This document shows positions 9,951-23,199 of a stretch of DNA of 54,021 bases, piece by piece. The stretch spans positions 1-54,021 of the forward strand of contig JAYMSP010000394.1 of NCBI GenBank assembly GCA_036897095.1, given 5' to 3'. Every line of letters starts with the position of its first letter. Positions within the stretch are counted from its first letter, which is position 1. Position numbers and translations under genes: made by a program. The notes beneath the pieces were generated by a model. That model had not been told where the DNA came from and made no database searches. It was given only the letters and a program-made list of their open reading frames with translations. Source of the stretch: Plantago elongata (lineage: Eukaryota; Streptophyta; Magnoliopsida; Lamiales; Plantaginaceae).

Positions 9951-12913
9951 ATGGAAATATTCGCGTGTCGCACTACGATCCTCTCCCAACCATTCACCAA
10001 TTTCCTGGACCCTTTAAATTTCAATCCAGATTCTGCAAAAATATCTTCATATCCAACTCTGTTTTGCGTAAAGATTCAATTTTTGATGTTTTCTTCTTGA
10101 ACTATATGTTGTGGATAAACGATTCTGTGTCTTTTCTTTAATTGCAGATGAAATTATCTGTACCCTTTTAAGGTTCGTTTCATTTGTAGGTAGTTTCTTT
10201 CTTTTATCATCTATTTTCCTCTGTTTATGATCATTGGATTGTAGTCAGGTTGTAGTTTCTTTTATGTGTTTTTAATCATTAGTGTTGATACTCTGTTCAA
10301 TCACTATTCTGGTTTCGATTGTCGAAAAAATGTTAGTTTTAGCTCAAGTTTTGCACTTGAGGTTATGCTTTAATAAGTTGTGCTTTTAGTCGAAGTTCGA
10401 TTTACTGTGTGCCTTTCATTTTGCTTCTTGTAGTCTAGTGTGAGTCAGTAAAGAATAGAGGAAGTGAAACATACTTTCTAGTTCATATTCGTCTGTTCAT
10501 CCATTCTTCGTTTTGCTTGTTTAGGATTGTAATTTAAAGACTGAGTTCTGACAGATATGTTAGCAAATACAAATATACAACTCTTATCTTCAGAATATAA
10601 CTATTGAACTAGTTCTTGCTTCATCTTGTAAACCAGGCGAGACGAGTTAGCATTTTACGAGTAGCTAATTTTGATTTTATTGTATTCAGGTTGTAATTTC
10701 TTTTATATGCTCTTAATCATTAGTATTAATACTTTGATCAATCACTATTCTTGTTCTGTTTGTAAAAAACAAGAACGTTTTGAACGTGAGGTTATGCTTT
10801 ATTATTTGTGCATAATTCGAAGTTTCAAACTGCTGTGTACCTTTCATTTTGCTTCTTTGATGCTATAAGAGTACTAGTCAGTAAAAATTAGAGGAAGCTG
10901 ATTGTACTTTTCTAATTCATATATGTCCATTTTGATAGAATTGCATTTCATTTAAAAGCTCAGATGATGGAGTTTGCATCCAGGGGTATTCAAATCCAGG
11001 GTGATTTAAGTTTGTAGGAGCATCCTGTCTCACACCATTATTGCACTAATTATTGGTTCTTGTTCTTTTTAAAGGTTTCAAGTATGTTGATGGTTCAGAT
11101 TTCTGGAGCGCCTAACAATTGCCATGCAAATTTAGACATGAATATGCTGCAACCGTTGATTCATGTTATCAGTTATAGAGGTCCTTTTGGACGTCTGTGT
11201 CACAAGGGTTGGAGTAGCTGCAGCTGGTCTTTTCCACGGCCATTGAGTAATCAATTCAAGCTCCAACATTACTCGCACCATATCACTCTAAAGAGATGGC
11301 TGGTGAGTGTTTCATGTGCAAACAAGCCATATTCATGTGCCATAATAGGTGCATTGTGGGTGCATCTAGAGATATAGTAACCTGAAGTTTGGTTTCCTTA
11401 TTTCCTCTGAGAATTGAAAATGTATGTACCAGATCTCGTAACAATGATACACTATACATTACCTCACTGTTACAATATACTTGCTTGTATATCCTCGAAA
11501 ACAATTACATATACACCTAGGAGGGGGTGGTCAAGGCCTTTAAATTTCCGGAATAGAAGTAGCAATTCTTATTACTTGCAAACTCTGGCAGTTTATAATT
11601 CAACCACACTATATTTGGTCAATGGTAAATCTTGGTAATTATTGAATTCTCAATGTACCTTTCCATGGAAATTTTGTAATTTTACCTTGATTCTATTGTT
11701 TTATAGTGCCAGTCTCAAGACACTGCTTCTCCAGAAGATGAATATCGATCATCACGCAATATAGCAGTAACCTTGTTCAGACGATACCGGAATTTCGCTG
11801 AGCGCGGAGGAGGTGACAACCTAAAAGTAGTACATTCAGTCATCTTTGCAGTGTCATTTCAGTTGCGTTTCAAAGGTTACATAATTGGATAAGGTACTAA
11901 TAGGATGGTTCTTAGGAGTTCATCAGTGCTGGTGTGAATGCATATGCATTGGGGTGCACTGATGAAGGACTGAGGGAAGAGCTTGCCGCTATGAAGGAGT
12001 CCGGTATGGAAATCGAAGCAATGCGGACGTATATCGGGAACACTGGTCTCAAATCCAAGATTATCTCTCAAGAGGTGAGTCACTTCATAAGTTGTAGCTT
12101 CTAATATCTGATGCCCTTTTGGTGCGCATAGTGTATAGTCACATCTATGGCATCGTAGATGAATCGAAAACTCTATATGGTCTTGTATGTCTGGGGGTTA
12201 TAAACTTCTAATCTTACGGATATCATGCTAGATTTATCGAACTTCAATATGTTCACTTGATATGAGTATTTCGATGAGTGCTCGTATCTAATTTCAGTTT
12301 GTGCGACTAAGTACAACCTGATTCCTGACAGTAAAAGTGATGCAAGTTAATCTTTCCATGTTCAGGTTGATGAATGCATAATGTGGCTGAGTATTGTATT
12401 TATAACAATTCTGTGCACGCCACAACCAACTATAGTTCGATGGTCATCAGTACCACCAGTATCAGAAGAAATGCTGATGCAATGGAAGGGCTTTTGTGCT
12501 ATCATTGCGAATGCATACTATTTGAGAGGAATGGCCTGGTGAGACACTGTTATCCTCATCTCCAATTTTTCTCTTATTTGTATTGATGAAATTGGAGCTT
12601 CTCTGAAACCTATATTTTGCTTGCACGTACGAAATGCATAGGCTTCCTGTGAAGACACTTCAATTGGAGCAAAATGCTGTCATGGGGCAGGCCGAAGAAC
12701 CTTCAGTTGTAGCCTGCCGAATGAGACTAGTATTCAGCACTCTTGAGGTAAATTTTTTAAGTTAAGCTGAAGAATCAGTACCACTTGTGAAAATCGCAAT
12801 GTCTTACCAGCAAGTCTGTCTCATCTTACCTATCAAGACATATGCGCATCATATTGAGCATCTTTCAATTTGTGTTGCTGCAGGTTGTGAGTCCACAGTG
12901 GCCTGTAGTGTGA
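9951..12913 (+). CDS. Conserved plant protein of unknown function (possibly DUF760-like), 7 exons
   Basis: The proposed exons are 9951-10067, 11075-11302, 11707-11826, 11916-12074, 12366-12538, 12642-12747 and 12884-12913. All junctions are GT-AG and phases close to a 310-residue product. The N-terminal about 115 residues are poorly structured, with few acidic residues and many Ser, consistent with a chloroplast transit peptide (inference). The conserved core begins with NIAVTLFRRYRNFAERGG. It continues with FISAGVNAYALGCTDEGLREEL, an Ile/Gly segment ending SKIISQEVDECIMW, a hydrophobic stretch LSIVFITIL, then QPTIVRWSSVPPVSEEM, ANAYYLRGMAWLPVKTLQLEQ and the terminal STLEVVSPQWPVV. I recognise this as a widespread plant family and think of DUF760, but I am not certain of the name. 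Exon 1 could be partly UTR, with the start at an ATG in exon 2 (11084). No reaction can be assigned. Confidence 0.75.
10237..10490 (+). repeat. Intron 1 direct repeat, copy A
   Basis: This segment of intron 1 (from GTAGTCAGGTTGTAGTTTCT onward) recurs about 440 bp downstream at 10677-10925. Shared landmarks in the same order are a CAGGTTGTA start, TAATCATTAGT, CAATCACTATTC, GAGGTTATGCTTTA, CTTTCATTTTGCTTCTT and GTCAGTAAA followed by AGAGGAAG. The repeats differ at many positions, so the duplication is old. Confidence 0.75.
10677..10925 (+). repeat. Intron 1 direct repeat, copy B
   Basis: This is the second copy of the segment at 10237-10490, in the same orientation and in the same intron. It shares the landmark order but has point changes and small gaps. 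It has no coding potential. Confidence 0.75.
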
Positions 12914-13353
12914 CATGATGATTGTACAGAAAGTAGTTGCAACAAAACAATAGCTTTTCCAAGCAAAATGTATAATGTACATTGGTGTTATATGTCAGCC
13001 TGATTTTTTATGCTTCTGCAAGACTAGCAGTTTTGTGTGTGGTCCATATGAACAACAGTGTCGTACTTGTATTGTGACGAATCCGAATCCAAACACGTTA
13101 ACGCAAGGCAGGACGAAATTATAAACATGAATGCACATGTATTATACAACATAAAATATCAGCCAAGAACAATGTCCAGCATGTAGTAGCAAGAAATGAA
13201 AATGTTACAACAAAGTGGTACATGGTGAAAGATATTAGGAGAACAAATTACTTTAACATGAGACAAACAAAAAACAAAGAGATTAATAATCCAGTTATGA
13301 CTCATGATCATCAGAGAATAAAAGTACACACACTCATCACATCAGGTTTTTCT
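12914..13353. other. 3' flanks of convergent genes
   Basis: This gap holds the 3' UTR of the DUF760-like gene (+) and the presumed 3' end of the NLR pseudogene (-). Nothing else is recognisable. Confidence 0.5.
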
Positions 13354-16300
13354 TTATGCTTCCCCCTCACTGGCCTCACTTTCACCTGATTCACCTGCAT
13401 AAGAATTAAGAAGAAAAAAAGGAAAAAATTAACACTCCATGCTAAGGATGGAGAAAAAAGAAAGGAACCTGGAAATTCGAAAAAAAAAAAAAAAAGAGGC
13501 CACAACTTACTATCTGTGCACTCTTCTACCAAATCTTCTTGTCGTAGTTCGTCATGGGGGATTTCAACCAGTAGCTTGTTTCCGTTTTCCCGTTGTTCTT
13601 GTTCGATTTGGATAGCAGATAATGTAGCCGACTTCGAACATCCCTTAACCTCAATCCTCTGCAGTGTTGGAATGTAGCCTATATCACTTGGGATCTCCTG
13701 CAGGTTATTGCAGTCATACAGCTCCAATTGCTCAAGGCTGGGAAAATGATCACTGTCAGAGATCCATTGCTTGAGATGCCATGATTCGACCTTCAGGTAC
13801 CTCAACTCCTGGAATTCTTTATCATTTGTCACCCATACCTCTCCCGTAAAGGCATAATATTCTAATTTCAGTACATGAAGGTTCGGCAATTTGCCTATTA
13901 TTGACATCTTCTCCCAGGGCAATCCACTCCGCCTTAAAGTAAGCTTTTTAATGGCTGAGGGGAAATTTATATTTGACAATAATATTTCACCACTCAGACC
14001 AGATTGAAAACTCATATTCAGTGATTCAAGTTGAGTAAGGAAGCAAAGATCAGGAAATGTTGTTTCACCTCCACATATGCATTTTAGCATTCGGAGATGC
14101 GGTGAATATCTCAGCATCTCCTCATCCTCTTCTGTAGATGTGAACACGTGAAAGCGACCTCAGATTTGTTGTATCAGTAATATTGCAATCATCCTCGAAT
14201 TCTGCTTCCGGTTTCACAAGCAAATGTTTCAACTTCACCATTGTGAGAACCGCTGTAGGTATACTGACTTTACTGTTGCTCATTACATGATTAAATTCAA
14301 GGTTCACAAGATTAGCCACCATTCCTAAGGGCAGGTCTCTAATAGCCAAATACCTCAACTGAACTAGAAGATCAAATCCTCGATACAAAGAGTAAATATC
14401 TCCGTTCAACTTTAGGATCTTCAGCAGTGCCATTGTTCGGAAACAGGGCAAGTGATCTGTATGCCAACCTCTAATAGACCGACAATGGAGGCCAAATGGT
14501 ATCCAAAAAGTACCTAATGAAGATGGAACAGACAGATGCCGATGTTTCTCATAGATAGAGAACATGCTGCAGAAAAAGAATATATGACTACAATTACAAA
14601 TAGTCCTTAACAGAAACATCCTTCTGATTAAACAATGAGCACTTGAAATTGGTTATTTTGTGACTCAAAGTATTAAAAAATGCATAAATATAAGATTAAA
14701 TGTTGAAATGAGGTATTAAGCAAACTTACTTGGTAGACTTCAAGAAGTTTTCTTCATTAGCTTTTCTTAAGCAAATGTCATGCAATAGGTCATGAATTCT
14801 GCATGTTCTTAGTCCACATCAGAACTCCTTTTTGCAGTCATCACCAAGCTTCTATTGATTAGGTCCAAAAGATACGCTTCTGCAATTTCTTCTAAGCTCT
14901 TCGTTCCATCTTTCTGTATGAAACCCTCTTTAATCCAAAACCATGTTACTTCCTTCTTTGAGATTTCAGCATCTTCAGGATATGAAGCAAAATACAGAAA
15001 GCATGGTTTTAAATTCTGCGGAAGGTGTTCATAACTAAGCTCCATTATCTTTCGGTAGTCTCTCTGATCATCCAATAGCAACGCGTCCAATTTTTTTTCC
15101 ACTCTTTCCCATACACTTTCTTCAATTTCCAAATTAGCAAGAAGTCCTGCCATATTAACTACAGCTTATGGTACACCCGAGCATCTCTTTGCAATTCTCT
15201 TTCCAATGCTAAGCAGATGTTGGGGGCATAGATCTCTCTGGAATACCTTCTTCTCGATTAGGTCCCAACATTGATCATCTGAAAGGAATGGAAGTTTGTG
15301 AAAAATACTACCAGTCGGAGCAACATCTTTATTCCGACTAGTGATTATCACTCTACTTCCGTTCCCATCATCCGGGAGGTATATTTGCAAATCATCCCAC
15401 ACATCAGAGCTCCAAACATCATCAAGAACAATAAGGTATCTCTGTTGCTTCAATGTTTTGTGGATAAGTATGCCAAGTTCTGCAAGTAATTTCTTGCTCG
15501 AGATGAAATCCCCATCCTGTTTGCAGCCTATATCCATTAAAATCTGAATAAACATTGTTCTTACACTGTACATTTGAGAAGCAACAGTCCATGCACGTCA
15601 ATCGAAGTGAACAGCAGCTGCATTACAATTATACAATTTAGTGGCTGCAGTTGTTTTCCCAAGGCCTGGCATCCCAAAGATTAAAATAGTTTCCCACGGT
15701 GTTTTCCGTTTTCCGATTAGATCCTGCAAAATCTTCCTTGTGATGTCAACATTGAAGTCTACAAATTGATTATCATCAATTGTTATAAGATTTGCCATGG
15801 TCCTGAATGATACTTCTTCATCATAATATTTAATGGCTTTAGTATCATGCATCTCCTTGATCTGTTGAAGTCTATCATTAACAACCTTAATCTTCTGGAC
15901 AACAGATAGGAGTCTGAGATTTAGATACCATAAAGGAATGTTCCCAGCAACATGAGAGCTAATGAGATATTCACCTTCATAAGCCAGATCTCTGATTTGA
16001 ACGAGAGTTTCTTTCGCTTCCTTTGTGCTAGTGTACCGTGACACATGAAAAATTGAGATTAAAATTTTCGAGTGTTTTAACTCGCCATTGAGTTTTTCAA
16101 TTTGATCCATTATGGCATCATCAGGAGTAAAGCTACCTACTTGTCTGTTAGACATAACATTCATCAACAATGAGAGAATCCACAATGATGAATGAATCAG
16201 CAAAGCCAGACTTTGAAACTACAGCCATAGGAAGCTCCGAGAAAGTTTTGCAATGTTCTTCAATCTTTGCACTCAAGAGTTTGGCCTTTCCAATTAGAAC

Positions 16301-17000
16301 AGTTGTTTCTGCATAAAAACTGCTGCTTTTTATTGGCTGATCAATGGGTAAAACACAAGAATAAACAAAGCGACCAGCTTCATTGGCCAGTATCTCAAAT
16401 TCTGCCAAGAGATTGTTGGTGTGTTCCACAAGCATCGGGTGAGTGGGTTGGAATGGTGTATCCCCAAGTACGGAGAGGATAAAAGAAAGTTCCTTCCGTA
16501 GGAGAGCATACTGATGTTCTTCAGCTAAGTTAGTATTTCCCAGACAAAACAACATCTGGACAAGAAAATTCATGTAAGCTGCCAGAATTTCATTTCGTTT
16601 CAGGTTGTTCTGCTGTGGCTTGGGCAACTGAAAGAATCCTGATACACGTGGAATGAAAGAGCATTCTAGCAATTTGGTGAACTGTCGTCCCTTTATGTTA
16701 ATTTCATCAGCATAGCATTGACATCCTGGAAGGAGGTGTTTTCTTTTAATGTATGCTTCAGCAATGCGATAGAGACTGTTGATCGTAGCACTTAACACAT
16801 GCTTCTGCTCAACCGACCAGAATTGCCTTACATAAGAAAGAAAAAGAGAAAAGCTTTCGCGACTCCAGAAAAGCAGTGGATCAGCATTTGGTTGTGGTTG
16901 AGTACTCCTGTTTCTGATCTATATTTGTCAGCTTATCTATAAATCCTAAAGTGTCTCCAGATTGAAAACATTCTTCCAAACAGCTCAGCAGATCTGACAT
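13354..17000 (-). pseudogene. CC-NBS-LRR (Rx/R1-type) disease resistance gene, broken
   Basis: Transcript order runs from about 17000 (MSDLLSCLEEC) to a stop at 13354. An R1/Rx-like N-terminal region is followed by a P-loop (GMPGLGKTTAATKLYN, near 15650). Kinase-2 follows (YLIVLDDVW, about 15430), then RNBS-B (GSRVIITSR), a GLPL-type site (CSGVP), an MHD-type site (IHDLLHD) and LRRs (PWEKMSIIGKLPNLHVL). Two introns are consistent: 14567-14729 and 13395-13510. The last exon encodes a Glu/Ser-rich tail. Breaks: TGA at 15598-15600 soon after the P-loop; TAA at 15166-15168 inside the GLPL site; and frameshifts near 16910, 16150-16200, 14812-14830 and 14130. Intact proteins of this class sense pathogen effectors in the cytosol. 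Here no full-length product is possible unless the sequence has errors. What remains is otherwise well aligned, so the loss looks fairly recent. Confidence 0.88.
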
Positions 17001-17476
17001 ACTACAGAATGCATCTGTTCCAGTGAATAAAGAGAAAGGATCATATATACACATCAGTGAGCCTACTTACCCTTATGCCATTCTCAAGCATACATACTTC
17101 CAAATGACTCAAAGTTCAGTGAGCTTACATAACTTCATGCATCGTCATAATCTTTTAAATGTTAGCTTGCTAAATTTTGATAGTTAAGGCTCTGAAATTA
17201 AGAAACTTTTGGAACTGTGGCTGCAAATGGGAAAACTCCGCCAATCACAAAGCTTCGCAATCGCCAATGAAGTTTTTTTTTAATTGTATTATTACTATCA
17301 CATTACCCGGAATATGGTTGGAGAAACTATTGGCTAGACTTGTTTGTGTAAGGTTGGATTAGCAATGAGGGTTCTAAAAGTAATCAATGAACTAATTGAG
17401 ACGTAGTTTATGTGTAATCTTAACAGTACTCCGGTGTTACGAGTAACTTTTACTATAATCAAACAAGAAAATTTAC

Positions 17477-18276
17477 CTTCACCATGGTCCAGTTTCAATT
17501 GATCTTTTGATATCTCACCAATTTGGTCAGTCACGACGACCTGAAGCTTATCGTTTCCATACTGACGTTGTTCATCTTCAATTTGAATTGCTGACAATGC
17601 TAAATGGTGCCCTCCCCAACAATCCTCAACTTCAATCCTTTGCAGAGTTGGAATGTAGCCTAAATCACTTGGAATCTCTTCTAGACAACAGTTTTCCAAA
17701 ACCAAGCACTCAAGTCTTGGGAGATGTCCACGATACGAGATCCAGAGTCTTAAATCAGTAAATCCAATAGTCAAGTACTTTAGCTTTCGGAACTCCCCAT
17801 CTTTTGTCACCCATACATCTCCTTCAAAGGACTTGTGTATCAATGTGAGAGCATGAAGGTTTGGTAATTTCCCGATGATTGATATTTTCTCCCAAGGCAA
17901 TCCGCTGTACCTTAAAGAAAGCTCTGTGATGGTCGAGGAGAAGTTGATCTTTGACAATGATAATATCCCATCACTCGGACGAACTCTAACATTCCAGCGA
18001 CTCAAGTTCTTGAAGGAAACTAGCATCAGGGAATATGACTTCAACTCCATCTCCACACAGGCATTTCATTTTTTCCACATCATCCCTTTTATAAATGTGA
18101 ACATGTGAAAGGCAGTTGAGTTCATTTGTCTGTAAGATAAATCTATCGTTTCCAGACAGAATCCCCTTGCTCGAATGACTCTGTTTAATAATAGATGTAG
18201 TAAAACATTTAGCGATTTCAACAGCTGCATTTACAACCAAATGGCAAATGGCAACACTGATTTTAACAGCAACCAT
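17477..18276 (-). pseudogene. Truncated duplicate of the NLR leucine-rich repeat end
   Basis: The same orientation as, and directly upstream of, the NLR pseudogene. It matches only its LRR part: SHVHIYKRDD corresponds to SRVHIYRR, SLRYSGLPWEKISIIGKLPNLHAL to the same LRR in the neighbour, and IPSDLGYIPTLQRIEV to IPSDIGYIPTLQRIEV. A frameshift lies near 17990-18000. The last coding exon ends at a GT donor (17475-17476) at the same place as the final intron of the neighbour. No NBS or N-terminal domain precedes it. The first about 45 residues of its open frame (from 18276) do not match the neighbour, so a breakpoint lies near 18130-18150. This is a remnant of tandem NLR duplication and is not functional. 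Confidence 0.8.
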
Positions 18277-18299
18277 GGGTGCTAGCTGAGAGTTTCAAG

Positions 18300-19760
18300 C
18301 TACTTTCATTGTTATTTAACATTATATAGAAAAAATTAACAATTTCACTTTCCGTTCTATATTTAATTTCGTTGCCTGAGTTTATGAAAGTGATTGACAC
18401 GCGGAGATTCCCTTAACATAGGATCTGTACAGAACATCTACTAAGGTACTCATTACAGAAATTACAGACAAGTAACAGTTATGTGGGGAAGATCAGACAT
18501 TCGACTGATCATTGTTAAGCTATATGTCAACTCATACGGACTGTGCTAAATTTAACATATTCGATAAAAAACACAAACCAATGCACAAACAACTATAACT
18601 GAGTTTCACGAGCAGATTATGAAAGAAATATCAACTAAATTTCCCACCATTCGGCTTTGTTTACCAATGGTTTTTTTTTTTCAATAAAGAACTCGTTACG
18701 TGTGAACGTTCACGTGTAACTTATCAAACAACCTAGCTTTTATGATTTTAGAAGCTAAGAAGCTAACCAAGCTATCTTTTTTGGTATAGTTAGTGTAGTA
18801 CTACTAAACTTCATATATATTATTAAAATGAAAAATTCCACACATAATAAATAATAACAATATCAATTTTACACATAAGTAAACTATTTTACACATGTTT
18901 AATATATTTATCATTACTTTAAAGTTTTAACTAAAACTCCACGTCAACTCATATGTATAAAGTCTCTGAGACAAAGGAGTATTACATTTTAATTACCAAT
19001 TTTTTTTCATAACTTTGCACTACAATTGAATGGATTCACACGTTTAAAATGAATTTTCACGAACACGTATAACCTATTAAAGTAATGAACTATGGAGTGT
19101 AGGGAGTTGGACACATTGTCCTCTATTGCAAGATCGTAAGATCATACTAAATTAACCATTTTACGAGTAGCTATAGATTCCTTATATTCAGGCTTTTAAT
19201 TTATTTGTATGCTTGTGATATGAAATTTCGTTAAAAAGTTTTTCTGACTTTGTTTCGAAACAATATTCAAAAGATACAACAAGGATGCGAAGTTTCGTGC
19301 AACGTTTCTTGCAACTTAACAAAAGCAAAAACTTTTGTTATCGTTTATAAACATAGTCACTTTATTAAATCACTATCCTCTTAATTATTACTTTTATATA
19401 TTGATCTCACTCGCTATTTTCATACTTTTATATTATCATTTCTATTTACTACAACAGTAATAAACTAATAAATTTCTTAAACGAGACATCCTGTTACAAA
19501 GAGGTTACGGGTTCGATTTCCTGAAATGAGTGATATTTATCCTCTGTATAGAAATTTATTGAAGACTTATTGATAATAAGTATTCAAAGTTCTTAATTTT
19601 GGGCAGTTGTAGTTGAACATAAAGTCTCATCTATATTCTCAATAAAATTATAAAATTAAACGGACTCAATTATAATTATATTTCAATCTCAACCCGATCT
19701 TGTTTGAATTTAGTTGCAAATTGCAAAGGGTTCAAAATATCTTGCGGTTGGTTTTTTCTT
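18300..19760. other. Gene-free AT-rich stretch
   Basis: I see no coding exons here. A tRNA-derived SINE piece lies at about 19480-19600 (separate entry). The rest is AT-rich intergenic sequence with poly-T runs near 18670 and 19000. Confidence 0.5.
19475..19605 (+). mobile_element. SINE fragment (family 2)
   Basis: This carries a pol III B-box-like GGGTTCGATTTCC (about 19509-19521) followed by TGAAATGAGTGATATTTATCCTCTG. The same downstream sequence follows the B box of the inverted SINE at 48700-48850 (CCCGAAATCGGTGATATTTGTCCTCTG when read on the minus strand). The shared non-tRNA part identifies one SINE family. The A-box end is poorly preserved. Confidence 0.5.
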
Positions 19761-19761
19761 G

Positions 19762-20795
19762 GTAAAATTCGAAAAAAGGTACCCTAAGTTGTGACATTTC
19801 CGGAAAAAAAAGGTACATTTGATTGTTACTGCTCGATTTTGGTACCTTAAGTTGACATTGTGCACAATTTAGGTATCTCCGAGACACATGTCTGTTTAAT
19901 TAAGCGACACATGTCAATTTAAAATTTTAAAATTTTAATGGGTGAAATCGCAAATAAAATAAATTTTGACAATTTCAAATTTCACAATATAACTTTCAAT
20001 TATTATAAATCAACCCTATTTTATAAAATAAGGTTAAAAGAAAGAAGAAAGAGGGGGAAAACTAATTTCAAAAATTACAAAAAAAATGTATAAAAAGTCT
20101 GAAAATTATAAAAATTATAATTTTAAATTAAATTTGTATATACGAAAAATAAATAATAAATAAACAATAAAAAATAATTAAATTAAATTAATGGGTGTAA
20201 ATTGTTTAATATAAATTTTGTGTCACTCTCTCATAATTTATGGGTATAAATTATTTAATATAATTCAAAAATATTTTGAAAAATATAAACAAAATATTTC
20301 ACATTTTATCACATACAAAATAAATAAAAAAATTCAAAAATTCAAAAACGTGATTTGCTACAATAAACATTTCAATTTGATTTTTGGATTTTGTAATTGG
20401 TTCATCCTCGACGGAGCACTCAAGCTGCCAGATCTGAAAGCTCCATCGTGTAGCTTCCATCAGACCGGATCTGAAAACTCCACAACGACGAAAGAAATCA
20501 ACCATGGAAGATTTTATTTTTTACTTTTTTATAAATTATTTTCAATAGAGATATAATTTTATATGGATAATTTAGTAATATTTGTTAAAATTTAGGATCT
20601 AATTTCAATTAATAATGACGGTTGTATTTATGTTTAGGGCCATCGTATTTTTATATTTTTTAATGTGACACGTTTCATGTAATTAAGATGTCACGTGTCG
20701 AGGTACCAAAATTGAATACAATGTCATGGTACTAAAATCGGAAGGTAATGAAAATGTAACTTTTTTAAAATGTTGGTACTTTTTTCCGATTTTTC
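19762..20795. mobile_element. Long-TIR (MULE-like or foldback) transposon, non-autonomous
   Basis: The ends are inverted copies. The left has AATTCGAAAAAAGGTACC, then CGATTTTGGTACCTTAAG and GACACATGTC. The right, read in reverse, has AATCGGAAAAAAGTACC, then ATTTTGGTACCTCGACACGTG. The arms extend about 150-170 bp with gaps, and the centre is AT-rich without a transposase. The spaced GGTACC/GTACC blocks in both arms are the clearest sign. I cannot define the target duplication. Long TIRs suggest a Mutator-like or foldback element. Confidence 0.6.
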
Positions 20796-20799
20796 TTCT

Positions 20800-20918
20800 A
20801 TAGAAGCAAAGTGAAGTTCTTGGTAATCTCGCATCACTCCCATTTCTCAAGGCAGCTGCATTTCTTTCTCTCAAACCAAACTCTCTCTCTAACCTCTCAC
20901 CAGATCTATCGTTTTAAG
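20800..20918 (+). promoter_or_regulatory. Presumed 5' UTR exon of ARF1
   Basis: A CT-rich leader (TTTCTTTCTCTCAAACC, then CTCTCTCTCT runs) ends at an AAG|GTACGTG splice donor (20919). The matching acceptor is ATACTCAG at 21943-21950, 18 bp before the ARF1 start codon, giving a leader intron of about 1,030 bp. Leader introns are usual in plant ARF1 genes. The exact transcription start is not visible. Confidence 0.6.
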
Positions 20919-21965
20919 GTACGTGAACTCTCTCACCAGATTCATCACAATTCCGATCGGTTTCTGTTCAACTCGTTGTTTCTCATCGGAGATTTTTGAA
21001 TATATTCCTTTGATCTCATTAGGTTTTGTAACTTCGCGTATATTCCTCACTGTTTTGGTAATTAGCTTTATCATTGTGTAAAATGAGTATAAACTTTCGT
21101 GTAATTGAGCTGAGTTTGCATTTTTTTGGTTGATTTGAGGTTATGTGATGATTTATGCTTAAGGATTTTGCGATCTGATATGATGTTATAGTATTGAATG
21201 CTTCGATCTGATTTAGTTGAATATGTTATGTTGAATTCCTGATGTAATGCCTGATTAGCTCGTGATGATTATATTCGATTTGGATCGATTTTCGGATCAT
21301 CTGATCTAGTAGAATTTTGCTGGAAAATGAGTTTCTAACACAGTTACACTGCTTCCGGTATGTGGTAGGCTAGATCAGTGCTTCCGTAGTCTGTACGAGA
21401 GTCCGGCATTCTGTTGGGGGAGGGGATCATGAATGTTTTGGAGTGCAGTTTCGAATGTCACGAATCTCTAAAATTAAGCTGAAAATAGTGCTCTTACTGG
21501 AATAAGCAATTGTAATTATGTTAGTTATAAAGATGCAATGAGAATTTTTGGTTTTATCTCTGACTTGAATCCGTGGTTTTTGTCTAGCTTCACTTCTATG
21601 GAGCTGTAAATCATCAATTACCTATGGCATTATGTAATTTGGGGTGTATCTGTGTATGTGATATGCATATAGTGCCTGGGAGTATTAGTCAGCCTGTGAA
21701 TTGAATATCATCAATTCTTACAATAAACACTATGACTTGTGGTGTTGCAAATGACATGCATGTTATATTCTCAAGTAACTGCTTGGATATTACCTCATTG
21801 AACTATGTGGCTTGAGGTACTATGACCATATGTATTGTATACTATTCTGATAGAACCGTGTCTGTTATATCATGATGTCATATAAAATTTTGTGCGTTAC
21901 ATTTTACATAAATATTGGCTGTTGACATCTTAATTCATAATTATACTCAGGGTTCAAAGGACTGA

Positions 21966-23169
<1,204 letters not shown>

Positions 23170-23199
23170 AGCTTTTGAAGTTGTTTTTGAGGTGTTGCT

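Noticed and set aside
10148-10172. A small extra exon after GCAG at 10144-10147 in the DUF760-like gene
   Set aside because: In the frame set by exon 1 it would hit a TAA. Skipping it joins exon 1 to exon 2 in phase. It may be used in UTR variants.
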